A stretch of 64,000 bases of DNA from Bacteroidales bacterium (lineage in GTDB: Bacteria; Bacteroidota; Bacteroidia; Bacteroidales; G3-4614): positions 98,065 through 162,064 of the forward strand of contig JAFXDI010000009.1 of the NCBI GenBank assembly GCA_017521245.1, in the 5' to 3' direction. The notes beneath the pieces are model-generated. The model saw only the letters and a list, made by a program, of their open reading frames with translations, had not been told where the DNA came from and did no database searches. Below, one piece after another: positions 9,166-18,118 of the stretch. Position 1 is the stretch's first letter; each line of letters opens with the position of its first letter. The position numbers were made by a program, and so were the translations under genes.

Positions 9166-10170
9166 CTATTTAACCTCCCAAGTCTCTTCGCTAAGAAGAA
9201 GGTTGCGTAGAGTTTTACCGGGTTTCTTATCTCTAATCTCCTCCATTTGACGTTTAACCTCTTCGTCATAGCAAGGAGCCTCTGCCGAGCGGATAACACC
9301 CACTGCAAGAGGAAGTTCGTGACCATCCATCATTGCAAGTCGAAGATGCAAGAAGTTGTCTTGAGTAGTCTCATCGTGAACTAAAATGTCATCTAAAGTA
9401 ACACCATTCTCACCAATTGTCACAACCTTTAAGTTAAGACCATCAAGAACCAAACCTTTATCCATATTCTTACCAAACAACATCTTCTCACCATGTTTAA
9501 GGTGAATAGTGCGTTCAGCTCTAAACTCTTTGTCGGCAACATGTTTGTGAATTTGGTCATTAAAAATCACACAGTTTTGTAAAACTTCAACAACCGAAGC
9601 ACCCTTATGTTTAGCTGCTGCAACCATAACCTCTTTTGCGGTAACAAGATCAACATCAATAGTACGAGCAAAGAAGTTTCCTCTTGCACCAAAAGTAAGT
9701 TCAGCAGGGATAAAAGGATCTTCAACAGTTCCGTAGGGCGAAGATTTAGTTACCGCACCTCTGTTACTTGTAGGAGAGTATTGTCCCTTAGTCAAACCAT
9801 ATATCTTGTTATTCAAAAGAATAATATTAAGGTTAACATTACGGCGAATTTCGTGAATAAAGTGGTTACCACCAATAGCAAGACAGTCACCATCACCGGT
9901 AATTTGCCAAACTGTCAAATCGGGATTTGCAGTCTTAACACCAGTAGCAATAGCACCGGAGCGTCCGTGAATAGTATGAAAGCCATAAGTGCCCATATAG
10001 TAGGGAAGGCGTGAAGAACAACCAATTCCCGATATTACTGCAATTTTGTGAGGAGGAATACCCACCTCTGCCATTGCCTTTTGTAGAGTATTTACCACAG
10101 CGTGGTCGCCACAACCGGGACACCAACGCACATATTGGTCGCTCTTAAAATCTTTTGCTGTATATTCCAT
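9166..10170 (-). CDS. korB: 2-oxoacid:ferredoxin oxidoreductase, beta subunit
   Basis: The thiamine-pyrophosphate subunit (334 residues) of a 2-oxoglutarate- or pyruvate-type ferredoxin oxidoreductase, which converts a 2-oxoacid and CoA to acyl-CoA, CO2 and reduced ferredoxin. The TPP motif GDGDCLAIGGNHFIH lies at about residues 92-106. Fe-S ligands are suggested by CPGCGDH (18-24), GIGCSSR and the C-terminal APCYDEE. The size and the partner gene fit KorB best. It follows korA by 12 bases; the two are surely one transcript, closed by the hairpin at 9104-9144. Confidence 0.9.
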   Translation of the reverse strand: MEYTAKDFKSDQYVRWCPGCGDHAVVNTLQKAMAEVGIPPHKIAVISGIGCSSRLPYYMGTYGFHTIHGRSGAIATGVKTANPDLTVWQITGDGDCLAIGGNHFIHEIRRNVNLNIILLNNKIYGLTKGQYSPTSNRGAVTKSSPYGTVEDPFIPAELTFGARGNFFARTIDVDLVTAKEVMVAAAKHKGASVVEVLQNCVIFNDQIHKHVADKEFRAERTIHLKHGEKMLFGKNMDKGLVLDGLNLKVVTIGENGVTLDDILVHDETTQDNFLHLRLAMMDGHELPLAVGVIRSAEAPCYDEEVKRQMEEIRDKKPGKTLRNLLLSEETWEVK

Positions 10171-10182
10171 AGTTATATCCTC

Positions 10183-12024
10183 CTATAAGTTTTTAAGAAA
10201 ATCAACAAGTTCTTCAACCATAAAAGGCTGACCTTGTACTTTATTAAATTTCTTAACTTGTAATCCCTCTATTTTTGAAACAAGGTGAGTAGCAAATTGT
10301 CCATTATTCAACTCGCATACCACCACGTTTTTGTATCTCTTGATAACCTCTTCAGTATTAGCAGGAAGAGGGTTAATGTAGCGGAAGTGAGCAAGAGCCG
10401 TTTTTTTACCCATAGCGTTCAACTCCTCAACTGCGGTAACAAGGTGTCCGTAAGTACCACCCCAACCAATAACCAAAGTATCGGCACTCTCATCGCCCTC
10501 AACTTTAAGAGGCTCAATGCAATTAGCAATATACTCTATCTTGTTTTTACGAATATCAACCATCTTTTGGTGATTAGCAGGGTCAGTTGAAATAGCACTT
10601 GTGCTGGCATCTTTCTCCAAACCGCCTAAACGGTGCATAAATCCCTCCATACCGGGTATAGCCCAGTAGCGAACAAAAGATTCTGCGTCACGTTTATAAG
10701 GTTTCCAACCCTCCTCTAACATTTCAGGTTTAACATAGTTAGGTTTGATTTCGGGGAAGTCGTTATCCTCAGGAATACGCCATGCAGCCGAACCGTTTGC
10801 AATAAAGGCATCTGTTAATAGAATAACTGGAGTCATATGCTCCACTGCAATCTTGGCAGCGTTGAAAGCCATATCAAAGCAATCTGTTGGTGTAGATGCT
10901 GCAAGAACTACCGCAGGAGACTCTCCGTTACGACCATAAAGAGCCTGAAGCAAGTCTGTCTGCTCAGTTTTGGTAGGTAGTCCTGTTGAAGGACCACCAC
11001 GTTGAACATCAATAACCACCAATGGGATTTCTGCCATAACAGCCAAACCAATAGCCTCGCTCTTCAAAGCCAAACCGGGACCCGAAGTAGAAGTAGCAGC
11101 CAAATTACCGGCAAACGAAGCACCTATTGCAGTACAAACACCGGCAATCTCATCCTCTGCCTGAACAACCTTAACACCCAAATCTTTACGTTTAGCAAGT
11201 TCGTGCAAAATATCGGTAGCAGGAGTAATAGGATAACTACCCAAGAATAGGGGAAGTCCCGATTTCTCCGAAGCCATGATTAAGCCAAGAGCAGTAGCAC
11301 GATTACCATTAATGTCGGTATAGATACCAGGTTTTTGAGATTTGCTCTCAATGCGGTATGTCGATACCGAAGCATGTATATTATTACCATAATCATAACC
11401 AGCGGTCAAAACCTTTAGGTTAGCCTCAAGAATGGTAGGTTTCTTGCCAAATTTATTTGTAAGAAGTTTTGAAGCTTGCTCAATAGGACGGTCAAATAAC
11501 CAGCAAATCAAACCGAGAGCAAACATATTTTTGCATCTCATAATAGATTTATTATCCATACCACTATCGGCAAGAGAGGCAGCAACCATCGAAGATAGAG
11601 CAACAGGAACAATCTGTACAGTTGCCGCTGCACCAATCTCAGCGAAAGGATCATCGGTAGTAAAAGCAGCCTTATCTAAATCGCTTTTAGCGAAAGAATC
11701 AGTGTCATAAATAACAATACCATCGCTCTTTAAAAACTTAAAGTTAGTTTTAAGAGCGGCAGGGTTCATAGCCACTAAAACATCAGCTTTATCACCGGGT
11801 GTGTGAACACCGTTACCAATGTGTACTTGAAAACCAGATACACCACCAAGAGTTCCTTGAGGTGCTCTAATTTCGGCAGGATAGTCGGGGAATGTAGATA
11901 TTTCGTTACCAATTGCGGCAGAAATATTAGAGAGGATGTTTCCTGCAAGTTGCATACCATCTCCCGAGTCTCCCGAGAAACGGACAACCACCTTCTCTAC
12001 ATTTTTTACTCTTGTTTCTGACAT
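10183..12024 (-). CDS. korA: 2-oxoacid:ferredoxin oxidoreductase, alpha subunit (gamma-alpha fusion)
   Basis: A 613-residue subunit with the gamma domain fused in front of the alpha domain, as in many KorA proteins. The gamma part starts at FSGDSGDGMQLAGN (about residues 12-25); the alpha part starts near residue 230 with LGSYPITPATDILHEL. Two-subunit KorAB enzymes of this type usually oxidise 2-oxoglutarate, feeding succinyl-CoA synthesis and complementing the reductive branch through the fumarate reductase at 51-54 kb. No separate ferredoxin-like subunit gene lies beside it. The minus-strand leader (12025-12130) is AT-rich with no clear riboswitch. Confidence 0.9.
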   Translation of the reverse strand: MSETRVKNVEKVVVRFSGDSGDGMQLAGNILSNISAAIGNEISTFPDYPAEIRAPQGTLGGVSGFQVHIGNGVHTPGDKADVLVAMNPAALKTNFKFLKSDGIVIYDTDSFAKSDLDKAAFTTDDPFAEIGAAATVQIVPVALSSMVAASLADSGMDNKSIMRCKNMFALGLICWLFDRPIEQASKLLTNKFGKKPTILEANLKVLTAGYDYGNNIHASVSTYRIESKSQKPGIYTDINGNRATALGLIMASEKSGLPLFLGSYPITPATDILHELAKRKDLGVKVVQAEDEIAGVCTAIGASFAGNLAATSTSGPGLALKSEAIGLAVMAEIPLVVIDVQRGGPSTGLPTKTEQTDLLQALYGRNGESPAVVLAASTPTDCFDMAFNAAKIAVEHMTPVILLTDAFIANGSAAWRIPEDNDFPEIKPNYVKPEMLEEGWKPYKRDAESFVRYWAIPGMEGFMHRLGGLEKDASTSAISTDPANHQKMVDIRKNKIEYIANCIEPLKVEGDESADTLVIGWGGTYGHLVTAVEELNAMGKKTALAHFRYINPLPANTEEVIKRYKNVVVCELNNGQFATHLVSKIEGLQVKKFNKVQGQPFMVEELVDFLKNL

Positions 12025-12203
12025 AATATTCAGTTTTTATTAAAAATCAAGTTGAAATAATTATTAAGCCAACAACTGTTTTGCTTATCACTTAATAATG
12101 TCAATCTTTATTAAGGATGCAAAGTAATAAAAAAATAGAGTAAAAAGCAACTCTAAAAGATTAGATTGTGTTAAAAGTTCAACTCTTAAAAAAAATAAGA
12201 TAT

Positions 12204-12232
12204 AAAAAAAGCGAAAAGATTTCTCTTCTCGC
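12204..12232 (-). terminator. Terminator downstream of aroK and the orphan T9SS tail
   Basis: On the minus strand an eight-pair stem (12225-12232 with 12211-12218, one G-U pair) is followed by seven T residues. The same layout (tail, about 30-base spacer, hairpin, T run) occurs after the paralogous gene at 18.1 kb, so it may have been inherited with the tail. Confidence 0.65.
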
Positions 12233-12265
12233 TCACAATTGTTATATGTATGAGTAAATAAATAA

Positions 12266-12334
12266 CTACTCACAAATAACCTTCACAACCTCATTGTTTA
12301 CCTTAACCATTATCACTCCTTTAAGGGTTGTGGG
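12266..12334 (-). pseudogene. Orphan C-terminal tail of a T9SS cargo gene (gene remnant)
   Basis: Read on the minus strand, this stretch encodes PTTLKGVIMVKV followed by NNEVVKVICE and a stop. That is identical in all 22 residues to the C-terminus of the propeller protein at 18119-19318. The two DNA copies differ at six bases, all third-codon-position changes or the stop codon (TAG against TAA), with no amino-acid change. There is no start or body: the aroK stop codon lies only eight bases upstream. It looks like the 3' end of a deleted paralogue. Confidence 0.8.
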
Positions 12335-12342
12335 GTGAGGAA

Positions 12343-12864
12343 TTAAATCATTTCAAGCACCCTCTTGGCAGTATTTAATGCTCCCTCTTTGGTTGAGAGG
12401 GGATCAGCATCAATAATTATATTGGCTTTATTGTAGAAAGGTTCACGTTTTGGCAAAGAGTTTTCTATAAACTCTTTTAGTTGGTCTTCATTTTTATACT
12501 TCAATAGAGGTCTGGTGGATTTATATATCTTCAATCGTTCCAATAACTCGCCTCTACTGCAATTCAAATATATAACCTTGCCATTGGTTTTCATATACTC
12601 CATATTGTCAAAAAAGCAAGGAGTACCGCCACCAGTAGCAATAACACCACCAATATTCTCGGTAACTTCACGTAGGGTGTTGCGTTCCATCTCTCTAAAC
12701 GCAGATTCTCCCTTTTGAGCAAAAATCTCGTTTACCGATAATCCCTCTTTCTCTTCAATATATTGGTCAAGGTCGGTAAACTTCACTCCTGCCATCTCTT
12801 TAAGCAGAGAGCCAAGAGTTGTTTTCCCCGAACACATATATCCAATTAAGTATATTACCATCAC
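12343..12864 (-). CDS. aroK: Shikimate kinase
   Basis: Phosphorylates shikimate to shikimate-3-phosphate in aromatic amino acid synthesis (cytosol). The 173 residues match the family length. The P-loop is GYMCSGKTT (residues 8-16), substrate residues lie in FTDLDQYIEE (about 29-38), and ATGGGTPCF (about 76-84) is the Walker-B-like GGG motif. The product starts MMVIY; the second Met (ATG ending at 12861) is an equally good start. It is the last intact gene of the ftsX-to-aroK operon, 15 bases after the exosortase-like gene. Confidence 0.93.
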   Translation of the reverse strand: MMVIYLIGYMCSGKTTLGSLLKEMAGVKFTDLDQYIEEKEGLSVNEIFAQKGESAFREMERNTLREVTENIGGVIATGGGTPCFFDNMEYMKTNGKVIYLNCSRGELLERLKIYKSTRPLLKYKNEDQLKEFIENSLPKREPFYNKANIIIDADPLSTKEGALNTAKRVLEMI

Positions 12865-12879
12865 TTTTAATTAGGAATT

Positions 12880-13584
12880 TTATGCCTGCTTTTCAAGTTT
12901 ATCAACCCTTTTCCAGCACTCAATTCTGTATTTCTCAGCATATCTCTTTTCCCAGAATAGCCAGATAAAAAATACAAATACACTCATTGCCATACCGGAG
13001 TAGTCGTGAGCGGCAACAAATATCTCTTTATTTTCGCACATAGTAGTCAAGTTAACAATTGACAATCTAAAGCAGTTTATAATAAAGAAAAGGATAAGAG
13101 CAGTGGGTATATACCATATCTTAGGTTTAGTAGGACCAGGTATAAGAAGCATCAATAAGAGAATAATCATCATCTCTCTATTACCAGCACAGGTGGGAAA
13201 AATTCTTACACCGCCTAAATATTTACCCTCATCGCTACGGATAATAACAGACTCTCTATCTCTCTCAATGTTTTGCATATAAACATATCTATTAAAGAAC
13301 TCTACACCGTCAGCAGTTCTAAGAGATATCCATTGGTTGTAATCCGAGAAATCAACAAACTCCATAATAGGCTCAGGATCATACTCTCCGTCCCAGCCAG
13401 TATAGAATGCAAAATTGTCGCTACCTCCCCACCAAATAATCCTGACAAAACCAAAGATTAAGAAGAATAGGATAAGACCTATAAAACCATTAGTTCTTTC
13501 ACTTCCCAAACTCTTCCAAACCTTATCGGGGCATCTTTTTTTGAGAAAGCCGAGTATGCGTTGATATGGTTTAAACCCTTTCAT
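12880..13584 (-). CDS. Exosortase/archaeosortase-family membrane transpeptidase (predicted)
   Basis: A 234-residue integral membrane protein with hydrophobic segments near residues 33-50, 138-150, 157-178 and 195-212. The exosortase/archaeosortase catalytic trio can be placed: Cys132 in PTCAG before a membrane helix, Arg173 in NCFRLSIV at the end of the next helix, and His193 in AAHDYSG before the last. Such enzymes cut C-terminal sorting signals at the membrane and may transfer the product to a lipid or glycan. A long extracytoplasmic loop (about 51-130) precedes the Cys. It sits 5 bases after folK and 15 before aroK. No PEP-CTERM-like target was seen in the window. Confidence 0.7.
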   Translation of the reverse strand: MKGFKPYQRILGFLKKRCPDKVWKSLGSERTNGFIGLILFFLIFGFVRIIWWGGSDNFAFYTGWDGEYDPEPIMEFVDFSDYNQWISLRTADGVEFFNRYVYMQNIERDRESVIIRSDEGKYLGGVRIFPTCAGNREMMIILLLMLLIPGPTKPKIWYIPTALILFFIINCFRLSIVNLTTMCENKEIFVAAHDYSGMAMSVFVFFIWLFWEKRYAEKYRIECWKRVDKLEKQA

Positions 13585-13589
13585 ATATA

Positions 13590-14075
13590 TTATAATTTTA
13601 TATTTTTAATAGCCATCCCTAATACCGGGTGAATAATTTCTGGAGCAATTTCACGTAGAGGAACAATCACAAACTCTCTTAAGTGCATTTTAGGATGAGG
13701 AAGCGTTAACAACTCATCGTTTGAGATAATATCATCAAACAACAGAATATCAATATCTATAACCCTATCCTCATACCCCGTTGAGTTAATATCTCTTTTT
13801 CTCCCTAATTCATCTTCAATTTTGTGAACAATAACAGAAACCTCAGATGCAGAGAGTTGGGTTTTAACCTCCACCGCCACATTAATAAACTTGTTTTTAG
13901 AGATAAAACCCCAAGGCTCAGTTTCGTATTTACTTGAGATATTTGTTACCTCTCCTATTCGTTTATCTATCTCGCAGATAGCACAATCTATAAAGTGCTC
14001 TCTATCACCCAAATTTGAGCCTAACGACAGATAAACAACACTCACGCCCTTCTCCTCCAATAAATTAGTCAACAA
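13590..14075 (-). CDS. folK: 2-amino-4-hydroxy-6-hydroxymethyldihydropteridine diphosphokinase
   Basis: HPPK of folate synthesis, transferring pyrophosphate from ATP to the pterin. The 161 residues are of family length. [12 protein letters not shown] (about residues 15-26) is the N-terminal signature and [13 protein letters not shown] (about 103-115) carries the paired metal-binding Asp residues. The ATG at 14075 overlaps the 3' end of queA by 11 bases; a GTG about ten codons inside is an alternative start. It lies in the ftsX-to-aroK operon. Confidence 0.92.
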   Translation of the reverse strand: MLTNLLEEKGVSVVYLSLGSNLGDREHFIDCAICEIDKRIGEVTNISSKYETEPWGFISKNKFINVAVEVKTQLSASEVSVIVHKIEDELGRKRDINSTGYEDRVIDIDILLFDDIISNDELLTLPHPKMHLREFVIVPLREIAPEIIHPVLGMAIKNIKL

Positions 14076-15117
14076 TCAACATAGCATCACCGTATGCTCC
14101 AAAGCGATATTCCTCTTTAACAGCCTCATGGTATGCAGCCATAGTGTTGTCGTAACCACCAAACGAAGCAGTCATCATAAGCATTGTCGATAGAGGAAGG
14201 TGAAAGTTTGTAAGCATAGCGTTAGCAATAGAGAAGTCGTAAGGAGGGAAAATAAATTTGTTAGTCCAACCCTCAAACTCGTTAATGTGAGTTCCGGTAC
14301 AAACAGCAGTCTCAATAGCACGCATAGTTGAAGTACCAATAACACAAACCTTACGTTCAGCATCCTTAACAGCATTAACTGTTTTAGCAAACTCATCGGT
14401 AATAATCATTGGTTCTGAATCCATTTTATGTTTTGTCAAGTCCTCAACATCAATATCTTTAAAACTTCCCAAACCTATGTGAAGAGTTAAGAAAGCAGTA
14501 TCAATACCTCTAATCTCCAATCTCTTCATCATCTCTCTGCTAAAGTGTAAACCGGCAGCAGGAGCAACAACCGCCCCCTCGTTTTTAGCAAAAATAGTCT
14601 GGTATCTCTCAGCATCTTCAGGCTCAGGTTTGCGTTTAATATACTCAGGCAGCGGAGTCTCACCAAGAGCCAGAAGAGAACTCTTAAACTCCTCGTGTTC
14701 TCCGTCATATAAAAAACGAAGAGTTCTACCGCGAGACGTAGTATTATCAATAACCTCTGCCACTACCGAGTCATCATCTCCAAAATACAATTTATTACCA
14801 ATACGTATTTTTCGGGCAGGGTCAACCAGTACATCCCAAAGGCGATTAGTCCTATTTAATTCTCTAAGCAGAAACACCTCAATTTGTGCCCCAGTCTTCT
14901 CTTTGTTTCCATAAAGGCGAGCAGGGAAAACTTGAGTATCATTAAAAACAAATAGGTCTCCCTCATCAAAGAACTTTATAATATCTTTAAAAACAAGATG
15001 CTCAATCTCACCAGTTTTGCGGTGAAGAACCATCATACGAGACTCATCGCGATGATTTGTAGGATATTGAGCAATCAACTCCTCGGGTAATTTGAATTTA
15101 AATTTTGAAAGTTTCAT
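14065..15117 (-). CDS. queA: S-adenosylmethionine:tRNA ribosyltransferase-isomerase
   Basis: QueA transfers and isomerises the ribosyl part of SAM onto 7-aminomethyl-7-deazaguanine in tRNA to give epoxyqueuosine. The 350 residues fit the family, with [14 protein letters not shown] at the N-terminus, [11 protein letters not shown] (about 58-68), [10 protein letters not shown] (about 191-200) and the C-terminal [12 protein letters not shown]. It follows truB by 23 bases and overlaps folK, so it is within one operon. No preQ1 riboswitch was seen, as expected for an internal gene. Confidence 0.95.
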   Translation of the reverse strand: MKLSKFKFKLPEELIAQYPTNHRDESRMMVLHRKTGEIEHLVFKDIIKFFDEGDLFVFNDTQVFPARLYGNKEKTGAQIEVFLLRELNRTNRLWDVLVDPARKIRIGNKLYFGDDDSVVAEVIDNTTSRGRTLRFLYDGEHEEFKSSLLALGETPLPEYIKRKPEPEDAERYQTIFAKNEGAVVAPAAGLHFSREMMKRLEIRGIDTAFLTLHIGLGSFKDIDVEDLTKHKMDSEPMIITDEFAKTVNAVKDAERKVCVIGTSTMRAIETAVCTGTHINEFEGWTNKFIFPPYDFSIANAMLTNFHLPLSTMLMMTASFGGYDNTMAAYHEAVKEEYRFGAYGDAMLIVD

Positions 15118-15140
15118 ATCTATATGTAGTTTAAAATTTC

Positions 15141-15881
15141 CTATTTTCTAACAATGTTTATATCCTTCGGAGCAATACCTCTCTCCACAATATCAGGAAT
15201 CTGATCAACCGAGAAACAATCCTCTAATCTAACTGTTCCAACACGGGTTCTAATCAACTCAGTAAGATGACCTCCGCTATCCAGAGCAATAGCAATATCT
15301 CTGGCAAGGGAGCGAATGTAGGTACCTTTACCACAAGCAACCCTTATTCTAATAGCATTTTGCGAGAACTCCAAAAGATCAATAGCATCAATACGAATAA
15401 CCTTTGCTTTAAGTTCCACATCATCCCCCTTACGAGCAAGTTTATAAGCCCTCTCGCCATCAATCTTAACAGCCGAAAAAATGGGAGGCACCTGTTCAAT
15501 GTTTCCAACGAATGAGGCCAATACCTCTTCAACCATTTCGCGGGTGATATGCTCAGTAGCAAAGGTAGCATCTACCTCAGTCTCCAAATCAAACGAAGGC
15601 GTAGTAGCCCCCAAAGCAATAGTTGCAATATACTCTTTGTCCTCGCCTTGCAAACTCTCAATAAGTTTAGTAGCCTTACCGGTGCAAATGGTCATCACGC
15701 CAGTAGCAAGAGGATCAAGAGTACCTGCATGACCAACCTTAAACTTCTTAATACCATAGTGTTGGTGAATATGACCTCTCAACTTCTTAACAAGTCTGAA
15801 CGAAGTCCAATGAAGAGGCTTATTAAAATGCAGAACCTCACCACCTATAAAGTCAAACTCTCTGTCAATCTCTTGTGTCAC
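15141..15881 (-). CDS. truB: tRNA pseudouridine(55) synthase
   Basis: TruB makes pseudouridine 55 in the T loop of tRNAs. The 246 residues include [14 protein letters not shown] (about residues 50-63) with the catalytic Asp, the KxxTxL-like stretch after it, and [12 protein letters not shown] (about 184-195). The C-terminal PUA-like extension of longer TruB proteins is short or absent, as is common in Bacteroidetes. It lies 7 bases after uppP and 23 before queA on the minus strand. Confidence 0.95.
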   Translation of the reverse strand: MTQEIDREFDFIGGEVLHFNKPLHWTSFRLVKKLRGHIHQHYGIKKFKVGHAGTLDPLATGVMTICTGKATKLIESLQGEDKEYIATIALGATTPSFDLETEVDATFATEHITREMVEEVLASFVGNIEQVPPIFSAVKIDGERAYKLARKGDDVELKAKVIRIDAIDLLEFSQNAIRIRVACGKGTYIRSLARDIAIALDSGGHLTELIRTRVGTVRLEDCFSVDQIPDIVERGIAPKDINIVRK

Positions 15882-15888
15882 TATTATA

Positions 15889-16734
15889 TTAAATAAAAGA
15901 ATATATTAAAGTAAATAATCCAGCGGCAAGGCAGTAGTAAGCAAAATATATAAGTTTACCTCTCTTAACCACAGATATCATCCATTTACAAGCAATACAG
16001 CCCGAGATAAAAGCAGCCAAGAATCCAATAATCAGAGCCGTAGGAGTAATGCCACCAAAAGCAACATCAATACCCTCTTTAACCATCTCAACACTCTCTA
16101 AAAGAGCCTCACCCAATATAGGCGGAATAACCATTAAGAATGAGAACTGAGCCATATTCTCTTTTTTGTTACCCAAAAGTAAACCGGTAGCAATAGTAGT
16201 ACCTGAGCGAGAGAGACCGGGTAGCACAGCAACAGCTTGGCTCAAACCAATAATAAAGGCATCCTTAATAGAAATCTTATCTTTTTGTCGAGGTTTAGCG
16301 TAGTACGAAAAAGCCAAAAGAACGGCAGTAGCCAATAAACAGCAACCTACAATTGTCAACCCCTCAAAAGCCGCCTCAACCGCATCTTTGAAGAAAATAC
16401 CAACAATCCCAACAGGAATCATAGATGCTATAATGGCAATAATATATTGTTGTTGCGAGTTAAGAGTTAAACCACACCATTTAGATAAAGGTTCGCTATC
16501 CCCAGTGTGTGTTTTAAATAGTCCTTTAAAAAGCCAAACAATCTCTTTATATAATATAACAATAGTACTTAGAACCGTAGCAACGTGTAGCAATACAGTA
16601 AACGGCAGAATTTGCTCAGGGTCAGTAATATCAACAAAGTTTGATGCAATAGTTAAGTGACCGCTGCTACTAATGGGCAGATACTCTGTAAATCCCTGAA
16701 TTAAACCTAAAATAAGAGCTTCAAGCCAACTCAT
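15889..16734 (-). CDS. uppP: Undecaprenyl-diphosphatase
   Basis: UppP (BacA) removes a phosphate from undecaprenyl pyrophosphate, recycling the lipid carrier for peptidoglycan and surface glycans. This polytopic membrane protein of 281 residues keeps both active-site motifs: [18 protein letters not shown] (about residues 10-27) and [14 protein letters not shown] (about 170-183). Its ATG overlaps the stop codon of the upstream DUF3098 gene by one base (TAATG), implying translational coupling. Confidence 0.95.
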   Translation of the reverse strand: MSWLEALILGLIQGFTEYLPISSSGHLTIASNFVDITDPEQILPFTVLLHVATVLSTIVILYKEIVWLFKGLFKTHTGDSEPLSKWCGLTLNSQQQYIIAIIASMIPVGIVGIFFKDAVEAAFEGLTIVGCCLLATAVLLAFSYYAKPRQKDKISIKDAFIIGLSQAVAVLPGLSRSGTTIATGLLLGNKKENMAQFSFLMVIPPILGEALLESVEMVKEGIDVAFGGITPTALIIGFLAAFISGCIACKWMISVVKRGKLIYFAYYCLAAGLFTLIYSFI

Positions 16735-17036
16735 TACTTATCTCCTTTCTTTTTATACATAATACCAAATATAATAGCAACAAAACCAATAAAAGAGATT
16801 GTTGGGCCTAACACAATACGACGCCAACTAAAAATATCGGCATTGTAATTATCGGGAGTAGAACTCTCGCCACCCATAAGAGCAAACCCTAAAATAATAA
16901 GGGCAAACGAAATAGCAATAAGAATATAGTTTATCTTCTCTAAGGCAAACCCTTTAGAGTTGTTCTCATCCAAATTACTATTCAAACTATCAGAAGTTTT
17001 ATTATTTGGCAATTTTGAAAAATTTTGAGTACTCAT
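16734..17036 (-). CDS. DUF3098-type two-helix membrane protein
   Basis: A small 100-residue protein with two membrane segments (about residues 33-53, [19 protein letters not shown], and about 74-92) and a basic C-terminus (KKKGDK). Its size, layout and place between ftsX and uppP match the DUF3098 family of Bacteroidetes, whose function is unknown. The conserved position next to ftsX suggests an envelope or division role, but this is inference from context only. It is 14 bases after ftsX and overlaps uppP by one base. Confidence 0.75.
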   Translation of the reverse strand: MSTQNFSKLPNNKTSDSLNSNLDENNSKGFALEKINYILIAISFALIILGFALMGGESSTPDNYNADIFSWRRIVLGPTISFIGFVAIIFGIMYKKKGDK

Positions 17037-17050
17037 AATAAAATTAAAAT

Positions 17051-17938
17051 TTAAGAAGCGTGAAGTTCATCCTCATCCATTGAAATATATCTGTTAACAG
17101 CAAAGAAAGCCGAAACAGAAGATAGCACAATGCCGAGTAGAAGAACAACACCAAACACTTGAATTAAAGTCAAAAAATTTATCAATATAGCAAGATTTTC
17201 AAACTCGCTTACAATATAGTATGCACAACCCGAGAGCAAAATTGTAGCAATAACCGCAGCAATAACACCCTCAATAATATTTTTGATAATAAAAGGTCTT
17301 CTTATAAAAGAGGGAGTAGCACCAACAAGTTTCATAGTGCGAATAAGAAAACGCTTAGAGTATATCATCAAACGAATAGTGTTGCTGATAAGAGCAAACG
17401 AAATAACCATCAAAAGAGCCGAAATTGAGAGAAGAATAATCTCGGCCTTACGCAAATTATCGTTAATAACCTGAATAACATCCTTTTGGCAAATAACCTC
17501 CGAAACAATATTACTATACTGTTTAATATCAGCCTCAATCCAAGCAAGCGAGTCGGTCGAAGCATATTCAGCCGAAAGTTTAACCTCTATCGAAGATTGC
17601 AAGGGGTTAAAACCTAAAAGATCTTCAGGATTCTCACCAAGTTCAAGTTCCAACTCTTTAAGAGCATCATCCTTGGATATAAACTGAACAGCCTTAACAT
17701 AAGGAGCCCTATCCAACTCTCTTTTAACATCCTCAATACCACGTTTTGAAGCAGAATCTTTAATAACAATGGTAAAACCCATATTCTCTTTAATATGCTT
17801 AGTAAGTTGAGTGCCAATTATCGAAAGCGACACCACAATACCCAAAAGAAACAACACAAGTGAAATACTAATAGTAGAAGTTACTTTAGCATTCCAGAAC
17901 GATATTTTATGTTTATTTGACTTTTCTCCCATTATCAT
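17051..17938 (-). CDS. ftsX: Cell division protein FtsX
   Basis: The membrane subunit of the FtsEX ABC-type complex that controls cell-wall hydrolases at the septum. Its 295 residues have the FtsX layout: one N-terminal membrane helix (about 22-44), an extracytoplasmic domain (about 45-170, starting LTKHIKENMGFTIVI) and three C-terminal helices, with the FtsX-type segment LMIYSKRFLIRTMKLVGAT after the second. The start is either the first Met or the Met two codons later (MGEKSNK). It is the first gene of the operon; ftsE is not in this window, as is usual in Bacteroidetes. Confidence 0.92.
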   Translation of the reverse strand: MIMGEKSNKHKISFWNAKVTSTISISLVLFLLGIVVSLSIIGTQLTKHIKENMGFTIVIKDSASKRGIEDVKRELDRAPYVKAVQFISKDDALKELELELGENPEDLLGFNPLQSSIEVKLSAEYASTDSLAWIEADIKQYSNIVSEVICQKDVIQVINDNLRKAEIILLSISALLMVISFALISNTIRLMIYSKRFLIRTMKLVGATPSFIRRPFIIKNIIEGVIAAVIATILLSGCAYYIVSEFENLAILINFLTLIQVFGVVLLLGIVLSSVSAFFAVNRYISMDEDELHAS

Positions 17939-18062
17939 TAAATAGTTGTTGAGATAAATATTTTTATAAAAAGGGCATACTAACCCAAATTTTTTGCAAA
18001 AATAAAAAATAATTGCGTTTTTTCTTCAAAAAACCTCTAAAACTTTTACCACTTATGCACAT

Positions 18063-18093
18063 AAAAAAAAGAGGTAAAGCCAAAGACCTTACC
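18063..18093 (-). terminator. Terminator downstream of the propeller/T9SS cargo gene
   Basis: On the minus strand a stem of about seven pairs (18073-18079 with 18087-18093) is followed by eight T residues. It lies about 26 bases past the stop codon. Confidence 0.7.
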
Positions 18094-18118
18094 ACAATTC
18101 ATATAGTTAAATTAGTAA

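Larger units (their letters stand above)
12025..12342. other. korA-aroK intergenic region
   Basis: The 318 bases hold the korA leader and presumed promoter (12025-12200, AT-rich, no clear consensus), a minus-strand terminator (12204-12232) and a 23-codon orphan gene tail (12266-12334) next to the aroK stop codon. No other coding potential was seen. Confidence 0.6.
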
